Of a DNA stretch of 64,000 nt, positions 8,633-17,997 are shown one piece after another. The position numbers and the translations under genes were made by a program. Where the stretch lies: assembly GCF_002027545.1 (NCBI RefSeq), contig NZ_MXAN01000081.1:11136-75135 (forward strand). Direction: 5' to 3'. Position 1 is the stretch's first letter, and each line of letters opens with the position of its first letter. The DNA is from Moraxella lacunata (lineage in GTDB: Bacteria; Pseudomonadota; Gammaproteobacteria; Pseudomonadales; Moraxellaceae). The notes beneath the pieces are model-generated. The model searched no databases. It had not been told where the DNA came from and saw nothing but the letters and a program-made list of their open reading frames with translations.

Positions 8633-9919
8633 ATGATAATGAAAACACACGACGCGGTCTATATCATCGGAGCAAATCATGAAGCGATTAATGCAGGGAT
8701 TTTGCTTGCCAGTTTAAATAAAAAAGTGCATTTATTAAGTATGAAAAATGCCATTGATGAGACATTGTTTCATTATCATTTTGACCGTCAAATCAATGCC
8801 TTATGGTCGCTGTATGTGAATGAAAATAAAATCATTCATCATCATAAAAATAGTCGTGATGATACACTTGATTTTATTAAAAAATCACAAGGCAGTTTAA
8901 TCTGGCTATTTGTTGATGACATGAGCGATGACGAATTGGCATTATTTACCAAAACCCAAGATAATCCGCACAGTCAAATTATCCTAAGCGGTATAGATAA
9001 TATTGGCAAAATGGAGCAAATTGCCAATGAGATGATTAGCAAATGGGTGTATTATTTGCCATTTATTTTTATGAAAGACGGGGCGAATTTTAGCAGTTTT
9101 TATCAATCGGGTTTGGTATTGATTGGCGAAAAAACAGCAAATAGCGTGGCAAATTGTGAAATCATCTCTTTTATCAAATCCCAAGCCAAACAATGCCAAA
9201 TTGATAATATTAAAACCATAGAATTTGCTCGCAGTGCGATTATGGCAATGCTTGCCACTCGCTTGTCGTTTATGAACGAAATGACACGCCTTGCTGATAA
9301 AGAAAATATTAATATCAAGCACATTGAGCGGATTATGGGGTCGGACAGCCGTATCGGTTCGGCATATTTGGGAGCAGGTTGGGGCTTTGGCGGAAAGACC
9401 TTGCCCAATGAATTGACTTTATTAAAAAATCAATTTGACAATCAAAACGTCAAATCAGAGGTATTAAATGCCGTGATTGATGTTAATGCTGACCAAAAAG
9501 AGCTGATTTTTAGAAAATTTTGGCGATATTTTAATGGCTTTATAGAAAATAAAACCGTGATGATATGGGGGGCAGGCTATCGCATTGGGGCAGGGCTTAG
9601 TACCAACAGTGCCATTCATCCATTATTAAAATTGTTGTGGTCGTATGATATAAAAACGGTGGTTTATACCAATAATACCACGATTGAATTACAAACGATG
9701 TATGAAAATGAGCGGTTATTTTCAATCACAAACAACCCTTATGAGTTGAATGAAATAGACAGTTTATTTATCATTAATTGGTCGGGATTAACACCGCCTG
9801 ATGTTTATGAATTAAATAAATACAATGTACCGATATTTGATGCCAAAAATATTTTAAGTGATGATGAGATTAAATTATTAACCAGTGATTATATTGGTAT
9901 TGGTCGCAAAAATCACTAA
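8633..9919 (+). CDS. UDP-glucose/GDP-mannose dehydrogenase-like protein lacking catalytic residues
   Basis: The 428-residue protein has the length and core of UDP-sugar 6-dehydrogenases. LATRLSFMNEMTRLADKENI, then DSRIGSAYLGAGWGFGG, line up with the family's central helix and active-site loop. The loop reads GGKTLPNE where family members read GGSCFPKD, so the catalytic Cys is Thr and the Asp is Glu. In the preceding helix the usual Lys and Asn appear as Arg and Met. The N-terminal nucleotide loop is IIGANHEAINAG, without a clean GxGxxG. It occupies the slot of ugd in Acinetobacter-type loci, so a decayed or repurposed paralogue is inferred, not an active dehydrogenase. An alternative start is ATG 8639. 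It is AT-richer than its neighbours to the eye. Confidence 0.75.
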   Translation: MIMKTHDAVYIIGANHEAINAGILLASLNKKVHLLSMKNAIDETLFHYHFDRQINALWSLYVNENKIIHHHKNSRDDTLDFIKKSQGSLIWLFVDDMSDDELALFTKTQDNPHSQIILSGIDNIGKMEQIANEMISKWVYYLPFIFMKDGANFSSFYQSGLVLIGEKTANSVANCEIISFIKSQAKQCQIDNIKTIEFARSAIMAMLATRLSFMNEMTRLADKENINIKHIERIMGSDSRIGSAYLGAGWGFGGKTLPNELTLLKNQFDNQNVKSEVLNAVIDVNADQKELIFRKFWRYFNGFIENKTVMIWGAGYRIGAGLSTNSAIHPLLKLLWSYDIKTVVYTNNTTIELQTMYENERLFSITNNPYELNEIDSLFIINWSGLTPPDVYELNKYNVPIFDAKNILSDDEIKLLTSDYIGIGRKNH

Positions 9920-9942
9920 GCCCATTTTTAAGAGAGTATGAC

Positions 9943-10977
9943 ATGAAAAAAATCCTAGTAACAGGCGGAGCAGGCTATATTGGCTCGCATACCTTGATTG
10001 AACTCATCAAGGCAGGTTATACGCCTGTGGTATATGACAATTTGTCCAATTCTAGCCCTGTGGCGATTGAGCGTGTAGAAAAGATTGTCGGTACAGAGAT
10101 AACCTTTATCAAAGGCGATGTACTGGATAAGGCTCATTTGGAGCGTGTGTTTGATGAATATGACTTTTTTGGCGTGATTCATTTTGCAGGGCTAAAAGCG
10201 GTGGGCGAGAGCGTGGCAAAACCGCTTAAATACTACCAAAATAACGTAACAGGCACGCTAAATCTTTTGGAGGTCATGAAAGACAAAGGCGTAACTAACT
10301 TTATCTTTTCATCATCGGCGACCGTCTATGGCGACCCAGAAGTCTTGCCCATTACTGAGACCGCCAAACGCTCTTGCACCAACCCTTATGGGCAGTCCAA
10401 ACTCACGGTAGAATATATCCTAGAAGATTTGGCAAAATCCGTGCAGGACAGCCAAGTGTGGAACATCATCGCCCTACGCTACTTTAACCCCATTGGGGCG
10501 GACGTGTCAGGGGCGATTGGCGAAGACCCAAGCGACATTCCCAACAACCTTATGCCTTATATCTCACAAGTGGCGGTGGGTAAATTAGAAAAACTATCCG
10601 TGTTTGGCGATGATTATGACACGGTGGACGGCACAGGCGTGCGTGATTATATTCATGTGGTGGATTTGGCAAAAGGTCATGTGTCGGCACTGGACTATAT
10701 CGCAGGGCGTGAGAGAGCTTTTGGTTTTGAGCCGATTAACCTAGGCACAGGCAACGGCACAAGCGTACTACAACTGGTCAATGCCTTTATCCACGCCACA
10801 GGGCAAAACGTGCCATACGTCATCGCCCCAAGACGAGCAGGGGACATTGCCACTTGCTATGCCAGTAGCGATAAAGCCAAAAACCTGCTTGGCTGGACGG
10901 CAGAATATGACACCCAGCGTATGTGCGTGGATACATGGCGTTGGCAAAGTCAAAATCCCAAAGGCTACCGCCCCTAA
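9943..10977 (+). CDS. galE: UDP-glucose 4-epimerase
   Basis: This 344-residue short-chain dehydrogenase-type epimerase interconverts UDP-glucose and UDP-galactose, and in some relatives the N-acetyl forms. It starts with the NAD-binding GGAGYIGSHT. It has the catalytic Ser in SSSATVYGD and the YGQSK motif (Tyr, Lys), then RYFNPIGAD and GTGVRDYIHVVDLAKGH. It gives UDP-galactose for the lipooligosaccharide or capsule made by the upstream genes. A GAGAG-containing site precedes the ATG. A strong hairpin terminator follows the stop, closing the galU-pgi-ugd-like-galE group. Whether it also uses UDP-GlcNAc cannot be told here. Confidence 0.95.
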   Translation: MKKILVTGGAGYIGSHTLIELIKAGYTPVVYDNLSNSSPVAIERVEKIVGTEITFIKGDVLDKAHLERVFDEYDFFGVIHFAGLKAVGESVAKPLKYYQNNVTGTLNLLEVMKDKGVTNFIFSSSATVYGDPEVLPITETAKRSCTNPYGQSKLTVEYILEDLAKSVQDSQVWNIIALRYFNPIGADVSGAIGEDPSDIPNNLMPYISQVAVGKLEKLSVFGDDYDTVDGTGVRDYIHVVDLAKGHVSALDYIAGRERAFGFEPINLGTGNGTSVLQLVNAFIHATGQNVPYVIAPRRAGDIATCYASSDKAKNLLGWTAEYDTQRMCVDTWRWQSQNPKGYRP

Positions 10978-10978
10978 A

Positions 10979-11004
10979 ACAAAACCGCCCAAAGGCGGTT
11001 TTTG
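10979..11004 (+). terminator. Rho-independent terminator after galE
   Basis: AAAACCGCC, a short loop, then GGCGGTTTTT gives a compact GC-core stem with a T-run right after the galE stop. It also faces the convergent M48 protease gene that ends at 11026. Confidence 0.85.
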
Positions 11005-11025
11005 CGACATTAGGACAGTCATGCC

Positions 11026-12024
11026 CTACTCACTATGCTTCTTAACCTGCTCAATCCGCTTATCCGTCTCAGGGTGCGTGGACAGCACCGACCAATGCCC
11101 TTGACCATCGCCATGTTCTTTTTTTAGCTTTTCAAAGAAGTTGGCAAGGTGCATGGGCGATATGCCAAGGCGTTTTAGCTCATCGATGGCAAATTTATCC
11201 GCTTGCATCTCCGCATCTTGGGAGTATTGGGCGGCAGCGAGCATGGTTGGTAGGGCAAGTATCAAATCAGACGCATCGCCTGTGATGACGATGACCAGTA
11301 CCCCCACACCAATACTGCTAATCGCCCGCTCCAAGCTATGACGATGTACCAAATGCCCCTGCTCATGGGCAAGCACGGCTAGGATTTCGTTGTCATCTCC
11401 GCTAAGCTCGATAAGCTCGTCTGTGATGACGATGGTGTTGTTGGGGATGGCAAGGGCGTTTGCTCCGATGACCCCACCCCCACGCACCAGCACTTTGGCT
11501 TTGGGGTTGCCATCTAGCTTGTCGTACAGAGCGATTATCGCATCTTGGCGAGCCTGTGATAGCTTGCTTGGCTCGGTCAGCTCCATGACTTGTTCTTCTG
11601 CCTTTTGTCCGACTTCCATCAAAACATCAGGGGGTAGGGACTGGGCGATGTGGTGCGATGCCAATGGCACGCCAAATTTGAGTACGCCTGTCATAAAAAT
11701 AACAACAGCGACCAAACTGACCAAAATCCACCCAAAACTGCTCTCCATGATGGAGATTTTGTGAAATAGGCGTTTGTGGTGTAGTTCAAGCCAATCAGGC
11801 ACACCGCCAATCAGCTCAATCCGCTCACCGCTACCAAAGGCAAGCACCCCTGCCGACCGCCCCACGCTTGGCATAAATTCACAGTCGGCAGTCCGATATG
11901 CCCCGCCAACGTCATCGCCTTCTAGCACAAAGCTATCGGGACTGGTGCTTGGGCGGATATGGGCGGTATGGGCTTTGCTTGTTTTGCCATCAAAATAGCG
12001 TACGATGATTGGGCGTGTACTCAT
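11026..12024 (-). CDS. M48-family membrane metalloprotease
   Basis: The 332-residue protein has an N-terminal beta-rich cytoplasmic part, one membrane span at about residues 96-118 (WILVSLVAVVIFMTGVL), and an M48 peptidase domain with the zinc motif HEQGH at residues 220-224. EMQADKFAIDEL supplies the third ligand Glu. Relatives include HtpX- and Oma1-like proteases that act on membrane or periplasmic proteins. The gene follows the YjgN-like gene by 6 bases, with an AGG site in the gap, so they form an operon. This pairing is common in gammaproteobacteria and suggests the protease works with the multi-span partner. The substrate is unknown. Confidence 0.85.
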   Translation of the reverse strand: MSTRPIIVRYFDGKTSKAHTAHIRPSTSPDSFVLEGDDVGGAYRTADCEFMPSVGRSAGVLAFGSGERIELIGGVPDWLELHHKRLFHKISIMESSFGWILVSLVAVVIFMTGVLKFGVPLASHHIAQSLPPDVLMEVGQKAEEQVMELTEPSKLSQARQDAIIALYDKLDGNPKAKVLVRGGGVIGANALAIPNNTIVITDELIELSGDDNEILAVLAHEQGHLVHRHSLERAISSIGVGVLVIVITGDASDLILALPTMLAAAQYSQDAEMQADKFAIDELKRLGISPMHLANFFEKLKKEHGDGQGHWSVLSTHPETDKRIEQVKKHSE

Positions 12025-12030
12025 GACAAC

Positions 12031-13203
12031 CTACCACGACACATCAATGTCAAACACATCGGCAATCTCTTCGCCCAAAGCGGATTCTTCTACCATTTGG
12101 GGTGTGATAATCTCATCAAAATTCTCATAACTGAGCAAAGACAGCGTCTCGGTCTTGTAGCGATGCAGTCGCACTGCCGCCCACGGGGTAAATAGCCCAA
12201 GTGTCAAGCCAATCAGCAAAAAGTTGGTAAATTGAATAAAAGCAAATCTAAAAATGCTAAACTCATTTAGCACAAACTCACTCTCGCCAATGGTCAAGTT
12301 GTCCCACACAACCTTATGCAGACAGGCTTGAATAAGCGGTAAGATAAGCAGTGCCATCAGGTACATGCCAATCAGGTACATGCCAATAATGACAATGAGC
12401 ATAGTCCCTGTGCTTTCAACACCACCAAAACCTATGATGAACAGTCCACACACCGCCACAGCAATTGCAATTGGCATCACAACCGCCTTATACACATCAA
12501 GCATGCTGGCGTGCCAGGTAAACGCCATCTTGCCAAATTGGGTGTTGTTAAACTGATAACTCTTAAATAGTCGCCATGCAAATGGGGCAAGTAAGACAAA
12601 ACCAATCACCATCACCATCATGCCAATGACATCATGTATCTGCAAGTTCATGCTCAAATAACCTGCCCCAATGATGAGAATATTGGCAAAAACAATCAAG
12701 CCAAACAGCATATAAGCACCAAGCAGACTGCCCACAAAGGCAAAGCGGACGTTTTTGTATTGGCTGTTCCTTGCCCGAAAGCGTAATGTAGAACGCACAA
12801 GCCATGGAAATACTGCCATCATCAAAACACCCCCTACCATCGTGATGACAGGCGAGAATTCCCCCAACACACTGATGACAAGATAGACACCAATTGCGAT
12901 GAGACGCCCAATCAAAATCCGCTTAGGGTTGGCGGTGAAGTCAAATGACTCATCATTTAGCTCGGTGTTGCCATAAAAATACCGCAGACGGCGAACCTTT
13001 GCCCACGGCGAATAAATCCCAAGGGTGATGATTGTCAAAAGCAAATTAACAATCCAAATCCTAAAATACTCTGACCCTGTCCCATAAAAATGAAAGTCAT
13101 ATTGATACGGCTCATCAGGTTGGGCAGGGGGTAGGGTAGGGGGTGTATCAAAAGGGGTGTGATAAATATCGTTGGCAAAAGACTCATTTGGGGGCAGTGA
13201 CAT
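12031..13203 (-). CDS. YjgN/DUF898 family multi-span membrane protein
   Basis: The 390-residue protein has a Pro-rich cytoplasmic N-terminus (about 40 residues), then two related halves of membrane spans. Each half holds the family motif: LGIYSPWAKVRRLRYFYGNT near residue 80 and LGLFTPWAAVRLHRYKTETL near residue 335. These repeated YSPWAKVR-like motifs are typical of DUF898 (YjgN). Function is not established. It is the first gene of a two-gene operon with an M48 protease and has a clear AAGGA site 6 bases before the ATG. It is divergent from rdgB. Confidence 0.85.
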   Translation of the reverse strand: MSLPPNESFANDIYHTPFDTPPTLPPAQPDEPYQYDFHFYGTGSEYFRIWIVNLLLTIITLGIYSPWAKVRRLRYFYGNTELNDESFDFTANPKRILIGRLIAIGVYLVISVLGEFSPVITMVGGVLMMAVFPWLVRSTLRFRARNSQYKNVRFAFVGSLLGAYMLFGLIVFANILIIGAGYLSMNLQIHDVIGMMVMVIGFVLLAPFAWRLFKSYQFNNTQFGKMAFTWHASMLDVYKAVVMPIAIAVAVCGLFIIGFGGVESTGTMLIVIIGMYLIGMYLMALLILPLIQACLHKVVWDNLTIGESEFVLNEFSIFRFAFIQFTNFLLIGLTLGLFTPWAAVRLHRYKTETLSLLSYENFDEIITPQMVEESALGEEIADVFDIDVSW

Positions 13204-13326
13204 GTTGTGTCCTTATATGGTGTTGAATAAAAGTCATGAGAATAAGACTTATTTTTTTTACACAAATTATACCAAAGTCAAACCAAAAATACAAAAGTTA
13301 AGATTTGATTAATTTTATTGATTTTA

Positions 13327-13335
13327 TGGTAAAAT
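13327..13335 (+). promoter_or_regulatory. Extended -10 promoter candidate for rdgB
   Basis: TGGTAAAAT (TGn plus TAAAAT at 13330-13335) lies about 28 bases before the rdgB ATG. The -35 region is weak. The short leader may explain the lack of a clear ribosome site. Confidence 0.5.
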
Positions 13336-13363
13336 AAGACATCTAAACCAAGACTTAATTTTT

Positions 13364-13981
13364 ATGAAAAAACTTATCCTAGCAAGCAATAACCAAGGCA
13401 AACTTGCCGAATTTCAATCCCTATTTGATAAGGCAAATCTGGGCATTAGTATCATCCCCCAAGGCGAGCTTGGTATCACAGACGCTGACGAAACAGGATT
13501 GTCCTTTATAGAAAACGCCATTATCAAGGCTCGTCATGCCAGTCGTGAAAGCGGTTTGCCTGCCCTAGCGGACGATAGCGGGCTGTGCGTGCCTGTGCTT
13601 GGCAATATGCCAGGGATTTATTCGGCGAGATTTTCGGGCAATCACGGCGATGACAATGCCAATAACGCCAAACTCTTGACAGAGCTTGCCCCTTTTAGAA
13701 ACGGTACACCCATTGTCGGTAAATTTATCTGCGTGCTTGCCCTAGTTCGCCATGCCGATGATCCCTTGCCGATGATTGCACAGGGGCAGTGGGTAGGCGA
13801 GATATTGGACGCACCACGGGGCGAAAATGGCTTTGGCTATGACCCGCTTTTTTATGTGCCAAGCCTTGACAGCTCATCTGCCGAGCTTGATAAAACCACC
13901 AAAAACGCCCTAAGCCACCGTGGGCAAGCCCTAGATAAGCTCATCGCCCATTTAAAGCAGGGCGAATTTGATAGGTTGTAA
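13364..13981 (+). CDS. rdgB: XTP/dITP diphosphatase (RdgB/HAM1 family)
   Basis: This 205-residue cytosolic enzyme hydrolyses ITP, dITP and XTP to monophosphates, keeping deaminated purines out of DNA. It shows the N-terminal LASNNQGKLAEFQ, the catalytic ADDSGLCVP segment followed by PGIYSARFSG, NGFGYDPLFYVP, and the C-terminal SHRGQAL. Length matches the family (about 200). Only TTAATTTTT precedes the ATG, so there is no obvious Shine-Dalgarno. An extended -10 element stands just upstream. It is divergent from the YjgN operon and upstream of tig. Confidence 0.96.
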   Translation: MKKLILASNNQGKLAEFQSLFDKANLGISIIPQGELGITDADETGLSFIENAIIKARHASRESGLPALADDSGLCVPVLGNMPGIYSARFSGNHGDDNANNAKLLTELAPFRNGTPIVGKFICVLALVRHADDPLPMIAQGQWVGEILDAPRGENGFGYDPLFYVPSLDSSSAELDKTTKNALSHRGQALDKLIAHLKQGEFDRL

Positions 13982-14113
13982 TTTTGCCAAAAAAAAGCTA
14001 TACTACTCATCTTTTAGGATTTTTGTGGGCGTTTTAATTAAGTGCCTGCCCAGATTTTTGAGAATTTCACTGATAAGTGATTGAATTTTAACAAATTTTA
14101 AGGTAGATTCCCC

Positions 14114-15448
14114 ATGAGTAACTTAGACGTTGCTGTAAATGTCATCTCAGACAAAGAAACCCAACTGACCGTTAAAGTGCCTGTTGGCACCATCCAGAGC
14201 AAAGTGGAAAGCCGTATTCGTAGCCTTGCCAAAACTGCCAAAATTGACGGTTTTCGTAAAGGTAAAGTGCCTGTGAGCCACATCCGTGCTCAATATGGTG
14301 CCGGCATTCAACAAGAAGTCATTAATGATGTCATTCGTGATACTGTTTTTGAAGTATTGGCTGACAAAAAAGTGCGTGCCGTGGGCGTGCCTAGCATTGA
14401 TGATGTCAAGCTAGAAAACGACTTTTTGGTATACCAAGCGTCTGTTGAGACCATGCCAGAAGTAGAAGTTAAAGGTCTTAGCGAGATTGAAGTAGAGCGT
14501 CAAGTTGCCACCGTGTCTGATGAAGACGTGGATACCATGATTGAAAACCTACAAAAACAACGTCAAACCTTTGAAACCAAAGATGGCGAGTTGGCAGACG
14601 GCGATGAAGCGACGTTTGATTTTGAAGGCTCAATCGATAGCGAGAAATTTGAAGGTGGTAGTGCCGAGAATTTCCGTCTTATCATCGGTTCAGGTCAGAT
14701 GATTCCAGGCTTTGAAGATGGCATGAAAGGCATGAAAGCGGGCGAAGAAAAAACCATCAAGGTAACTTTCCCAGAAGACTACCAAGCCGAGAACCTAAAA
14801 GGCAAAGAAGCAGACTTTAAAATCACCGTTAAAGAAGTTAAAGAAGCCAAATTGCCTGAGCTAAACGATGAATTCTTTGAGCTGTTCGGTGTTACTGAGG
14901 GCGGTCTTGACAAACTAAAAGCAGACGTTCGTAAAAATATGGAACGCGAGATTAAGAGTGCCGCTCGCAACCAAGTCAAGCAAGCTGCTTTTGATGCGTT
15001 GGTTGAGAAAAATGAATTTGACGTGCCAAATGCCATGCTCGCCCAAGAGATCGACCGTCAGCGTAACCTAATGCTCCAACGCTTTGCTCAGCAGTTCGGT
15101 GCTAACCCAAATACCTTTGACAAAAACATGCTCCCTGATGAGCTGTTTGAAGACCAAGCGTTGCGTGCGGTACGTCTAGGCGTGCTAGTTGGTCAGATTA
15201 TTGACAAGCAAAAGCTAGAAGTTGACCAAGAGCGTGTGACTGCCTTTATCGCAGAAGCTGCCGAAAACTACGAAGACCCAGATGAAGTCATCGAGTACTA
15301 CACCAACGACAAACAAGAACGTGCTGGTATTGAAGCGGTCGTGCTAGAAGACCAAGTGGTAGAATACATCCTATCACAAGGTAAAGTGACTGACAAAGAA
15401 GTCAAATACCAAGACCTATTGGCAGCAGCTCAGCAAGCCCAAATGTAA
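14114..15448 (+). CDS. tig: Trigger factor, ribosome-associated chaperone and prolyl isomerase
   Basis: The 444-residue protein has the three parts of trigger factor. The N-terminal ribosome-binding domain carries the signature GFRKGKVP near residue 47. The FKBP-type isomerase domain is at about residues 150-240 ([11 protein letters not shown], then [21 protein letters not shown]). A helical C-terminal chaperone domain follows. It binds the ribosome at the exit tunnel and shields nascent chains. An AAGGT site stands 9 bases before the start. The tig-clpP-clpX order is conserved in gammaproteobacteria. A terminator follows, so clpP probably has its own promoter. Confidence 0.97.
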   Translation: MSNLDVAVNVISDKETQLTVKVPVGTIQSKVESRIRSLAKTAKIDGFRKGKVPVSHIRAQYGAGIQQEVINDVIRDTVFEVLADKKVRAVGVPSIDDVKLENDFLVYQASVETMPEVEVKGLSEIEVERQVATVSDEDVDTMIENLQKQRQTFETKDGELADGDEATFDFEGSIDSEKFEGGSAENFRLIIGSGQMIPGFEDGMKGMKAGEEKTIKVTFPEDYQAENLKGKEADFKITVKEVKEAKLPELNDEFFELFGVTEGGLDKLKADVRKNMEREIKSAARNQVKQAAFDALVEKNEFDVPNAMLAQEIDRQRNLMLQRFAQQFGANPNTFDKNMLPDELFEDQALRAVRLGVLVGQIIDKQKLEVDQERVTAFIAEAAENYEDPDEVIEYYTNDKQERAGIEAVVLEDQVVEYILSQGKVTDKEVKYQDLLAAAQQAQM

Positions 15449-15761
15449 TTTGCCAAAATGACACAAATACCCTAACAAAAAGTGTTGGGGTATTTTTATT
15501 TTGTGGTAAAATAGCTTGATTTCATTTGAATTTTTAAGGGCGTGCCTGCCTTTTGTATTTGCAATGAAAAATAGGGGAAATCGCCCGTTTTTCAAGGAAA
15601 AGGTGAAGTCTGATAGTCGTTCTATCAAACGAGCTTTTGATGATGAAAAACCAGATTTAGCCATTTTTCATGCAAAAACAGATAGTTTATTTCTAAAATA
15701 TTTCTAAATTTTAAATTGTGTTATAAAGGGCAGGCACGCCCAAGACTTAACAGGATATTGT
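15449..15761. other. 313-bp tig-clpP spacer with a 13-bp inverted repeat bracket
   Basis: After the tig terminator comes an extended -10 candidate TGGTAAAAT (15504-15512). GGGCGTGCCTGCC (15538-15550) and its exact inverse GGCAGGCACGCCC (15729-15741) enclose about 180 AT-rich bases. A 47-codon open frame begins at the ATG of MKNRGNRP inside it, but it lacks a ribosome site and any recognisable motif, so it is not called as a gene. The bracketed segment may be a small mobile repeat. Confidence 0.55.
15466..15500 (+). terminator. Rho-independent terminator after tig
   Basis: AATACCCTAACA (15466-15477) pairs with TGTTGGGGTATT (15483-15494), with one G-U pair, and is followed by a T-run. Confidence 0.85.
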
Positions 15762-16415
15762 ATGAGTGATTTTCGCAAAAACCCTTTTTATGACCAACTC
15801 GCCGACACCTTTCACACTGCCCCCCAGTCTGCCCTTGTGCCTGTGGTGATTGAGCAGTCAGGTCGTGGCGAGCGTTCGTTTGACATTTTCTCACGTCTAC
15901 TGCGTGAACGTGTGATTTTTTTGACTGGTCAAGTCGAAGACCACATGGCAAATTTGATTGTTGCCCAACTGCTATTTTTGGAAGCGGACAACCCTGAAAA
16001 AGACATTCATCTATACATTAACTCCCCCGGTGGTGTGGTTACCGCAGGCATGGCGATGTTTGATACCATGAACTTTATCAAGCCTGATGTCTCTACCATC
16101 TGTCTGGGGCAGGCGTGTAGTATGGGGTCGTTCCTACTGGCGGCAGGTGCCAAGGGTAAGCGTTATGCCCTTGCCAATAGCCGTGTGATGATTCATCAGC
16201 CATCGGGCGGGGCTCAGGGTCAGGCGACCGACATTGAGATTAGTGCCAAACAAATCCTAAAAATCCGTGAACGCCTAAATGCCATTCTTGCCGAGCGTAC
16301 CGGTCAGCCACTTGAAAAAATCGAGCGAGACGTTGAGCGTGATTATTGGTTGGATGCCTTTGAAGCCAAAGAGTATGGCTTGGTGGATGCCGTGCTTGAA
16401 AAACGCCCTGTGTAG
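15762..16415 (+). CDS. clpP: ATP-dependent Clp protease proteolytic subunit
   Basis: The 217-residue serine protease forms the double-ring chamber that degrades substrates unfolded by ClpX or ClpA. The nucleophile Ser lies in [13 protein letters not shown] near residue 123, the catalytic His in MIHQPSGG near 148, and the Asp further on in [14 protein letters not shown]. The short propeptide-like start ([13 protein letters not shown]) is usual for the family. CAGGAT precedes the ATG. clpX follows after 59 bases, matching the normal clpP-clpX operon. Confidence 0.97.
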   Translation: MSDFRKNPFYDQLADTFHTAPQSALVPVVIEQSGRGERSFDIFSRLLRERVIFLTGQVEDHMANLIVAQLLFLEADNPEKDIHLYINSPGGVVTAGMAMFDTMNFIKPDVSTICLGQACSMGSFLLAAGAKGKRYALANSRVMIHQPSGGAQGQATDIEISAKQILKIRERLNAILAERTGQPLEKIERDVERDYWLDAFEAKEYGLVDAVLEKRPV

Positions 16416-16474
16416 CAAATGACCGATAACGGCAGATTTGCCCTGCCTAGCAAAGATGTGTAAAAGGAAAACTG

Positions 16475-17758
16475 ATGACTAAGACCAAAGAGCCGTGCTG
16501 TGCCTTTTGTGGCAAAAAGAAAAGTGAAGTCAAAAAGCTCATCGCTGGCATTGATGAGAATACCAACATCTGTAACGAGTGCGTGGAGCTGTGTGGCGAC
16601 ATGTTGGGCGGTATGGATTTGGACACCAAAAACGAGCAAGGCAAAAAGCCAAGCCATGCCAAAGCCAAAAAAGCCAAAACCGATGATAAAGACTGGGCGA
16701 GTGCGGTGCTACCCAAGCCCAAAGAGATTCGTGAACATCTAGATGAATACGTCATCGGTCAAGACACTGCCAAAAAAGCGTTGTCCGTGGCGGTCTATAA
16801 CCACTACAAACGCCTAAAAGTGCGTGCCGATAACAAAATCTCGCCCGTGGAGCTTGCCAAAAGTAACATCCTGCTCATCGGCCCCACAGGTTCGGGCAAA
16901 ACCCTACTTGCTCAGACCCTTGCCAAGATGCTAGATGTGCCATTTGCCATGGCAGACGCCACCACACTCACCGAAGCAGGCTATGTGGGTGAGGACGTGG
17001 AGAACATCGTTCAAAAACTGCTCCAATCTGCCGACTATGATGTGGAACGCACCCAGCGTGGGATTATCTACATTGATGAGATTGACAAAATCAGCAAAAA
17101 AGGCGAGAACGTCTCCATCACGCGTGATGTCTCGGGCGAGGGCGTTCAGCAGGCTCTGTTAAAACTCATCGAAGGGACGGTTGCCAATATTCCGCCCCAA
17201 GGTGGTCGTAAGCACCCCAACCAAGAGATGATTCAGGTGGACACCAGCAACATCTTGATGATTGTCGGTGGGGCGTTTGCAGGGCTTGACCGTATCATCC
17301 AGCAACGCACCGAGAAGACGGGTATCGGTTTTAATGCCGATGTCAAAGCCCAAGAAGAAACCAAAATCAGCGAGTTGTTCAAAGAGGTTGAGCCTGAGGA
17401 TTTGATTAAGTTTGGTCTCATCCCTGAGCTCATCGGACGTCTGCCCGTGATTGCCACATTAGATGAGTTGGATGAAGACGCCCTTATTCAGATTCTTACC
17501 GAACCCAAAAACGCTCTGACCAAACAGTACGAATACCTATTTGACATGGAAGGGGCGAAATTGAGCTTTGAAGATGAAGCCTTGACGGCAGTCGCCAAGC
17601 AGGCGATGAAGCGTAAGACAGGGGCAAGGGGCTTGCGTTCTATCATCGAAAATGCCCTGCTTGACACCATGTACGAATTGCCGAGCATGGAGAGTGCCAA
17701 AGAAGTGGTGGTGACTCGTGCGGTGATAGAAGATGGCAAAGAGCCTGTTATTAAATAA
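16475..17758 (+). CDS. clpX: ATP-dependent Clp protease ATP-binding subunit ClpX
   Basis: The 427-residue AAA+ unfoldase recognises tagged substrates and feeds them to ClpP. Its N-terminal C4 zinc finger ([11 protein letters not shown], then CNECVELC) binds adaptors and substrates. Walker A is [14 protein letters not shown] near residue 135. GYVGEDVEN is the pore loop and [10 protein letters not shown] is Walker B. The IGF-like loop that docks on ClpP is present near [21 protein letters not shown] precedes the ATG. A hairpin terminator follows the stop. Confidence 0.97.
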   Translation: MTKTKEPCCAFCGKKKSEVKKLIAGIDENTNICNECVELCGDMLGGMDLDTKNEQGKKPSHAKAKKAKTDDKDWASAVLPKPKEIREHLDEYVIGQDTAKKALSVAVYNHYKRLKVRADNKISPVELAKSNILLIGPTGSGKTLLAQTLAKMLDVPFAMADATTLTEAGYVGEDVENIVQKLLQSADYDVERTQRGIIYIDEIDKISKKGENVSITRDVSGEGVQQALLKLIEGTVANIPPQGGRKHPNQEMIQVDTSNILMIVGGAFAGLDRIIQQRTEKTGIGFNADVKAQEETKISELFKEVEPEDLIKFGLIPELIGRLPVIATLDELDEDALIQILTEPKNALTKQYEYLFDMEGAKLSFEDEALTAVAKQAMKRKTGARGLRSIIENALLDTMYELPSMESAKEVVVTRAVIEDGKEPVIK

Positions 17759-17770
17759 GGTGCATGAAAC

Positions 17771-17800
17771 AAAAAGCGGACGATGGTTCGCTTTTTTATT
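17771..17800 (+). terminator. Rho-independent terminator after clpX
   Basis: AAAAAGCGGAC (17771-17781) and GTTCGCTTTTT (17786-17796) form an 11-bp stem with one G-U pair and a terminal T-run. Confidence 0.85.
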
Positions 17801-17857
17801 GGAAAATGACCAACAAGTCAATGTTACAAAATGGTCGTGATTTTGCCTAAATGATTG

Positions 17858-17866
17858 TGATATAGT
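17858..17866 (+). promoter_or_regulatory. Extended -10 promoter candidate for the fadB operon
   Basis: TGATATAGT (TGn then TATAGT at 17861-17866) lies about 130 bases before the fadB start. The -35 region is poor. No clear FadR- or PsrA-type operator was recognised. Confidence 0.4.
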
Positions 17867-17997
17867 AAGTAGGCACTGCCAGTGATGGATCGTGGGCGAG
17901 ATGGAGATGACAAATGTGATTTGTTATTTTGCCTGTATCGGTCGTATCATGAGTGATATTTAACCAAACCCCATCGGGGGACATAACAGGAGTAATC

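Noticed and set aside
8633-9919. Annotation as functional UDP-glucose 6-dehydrogenase
   Set aside because: The active-site Cys and other catalytic residues appear replaced, so the enzymatic name is not supported.
15516-15707. Small protein gene in the tig-clpP spacer
   Set aside because: No ribosome site, no recognisable motif, and it runs across one arm of an inverted repeat; probably chance.
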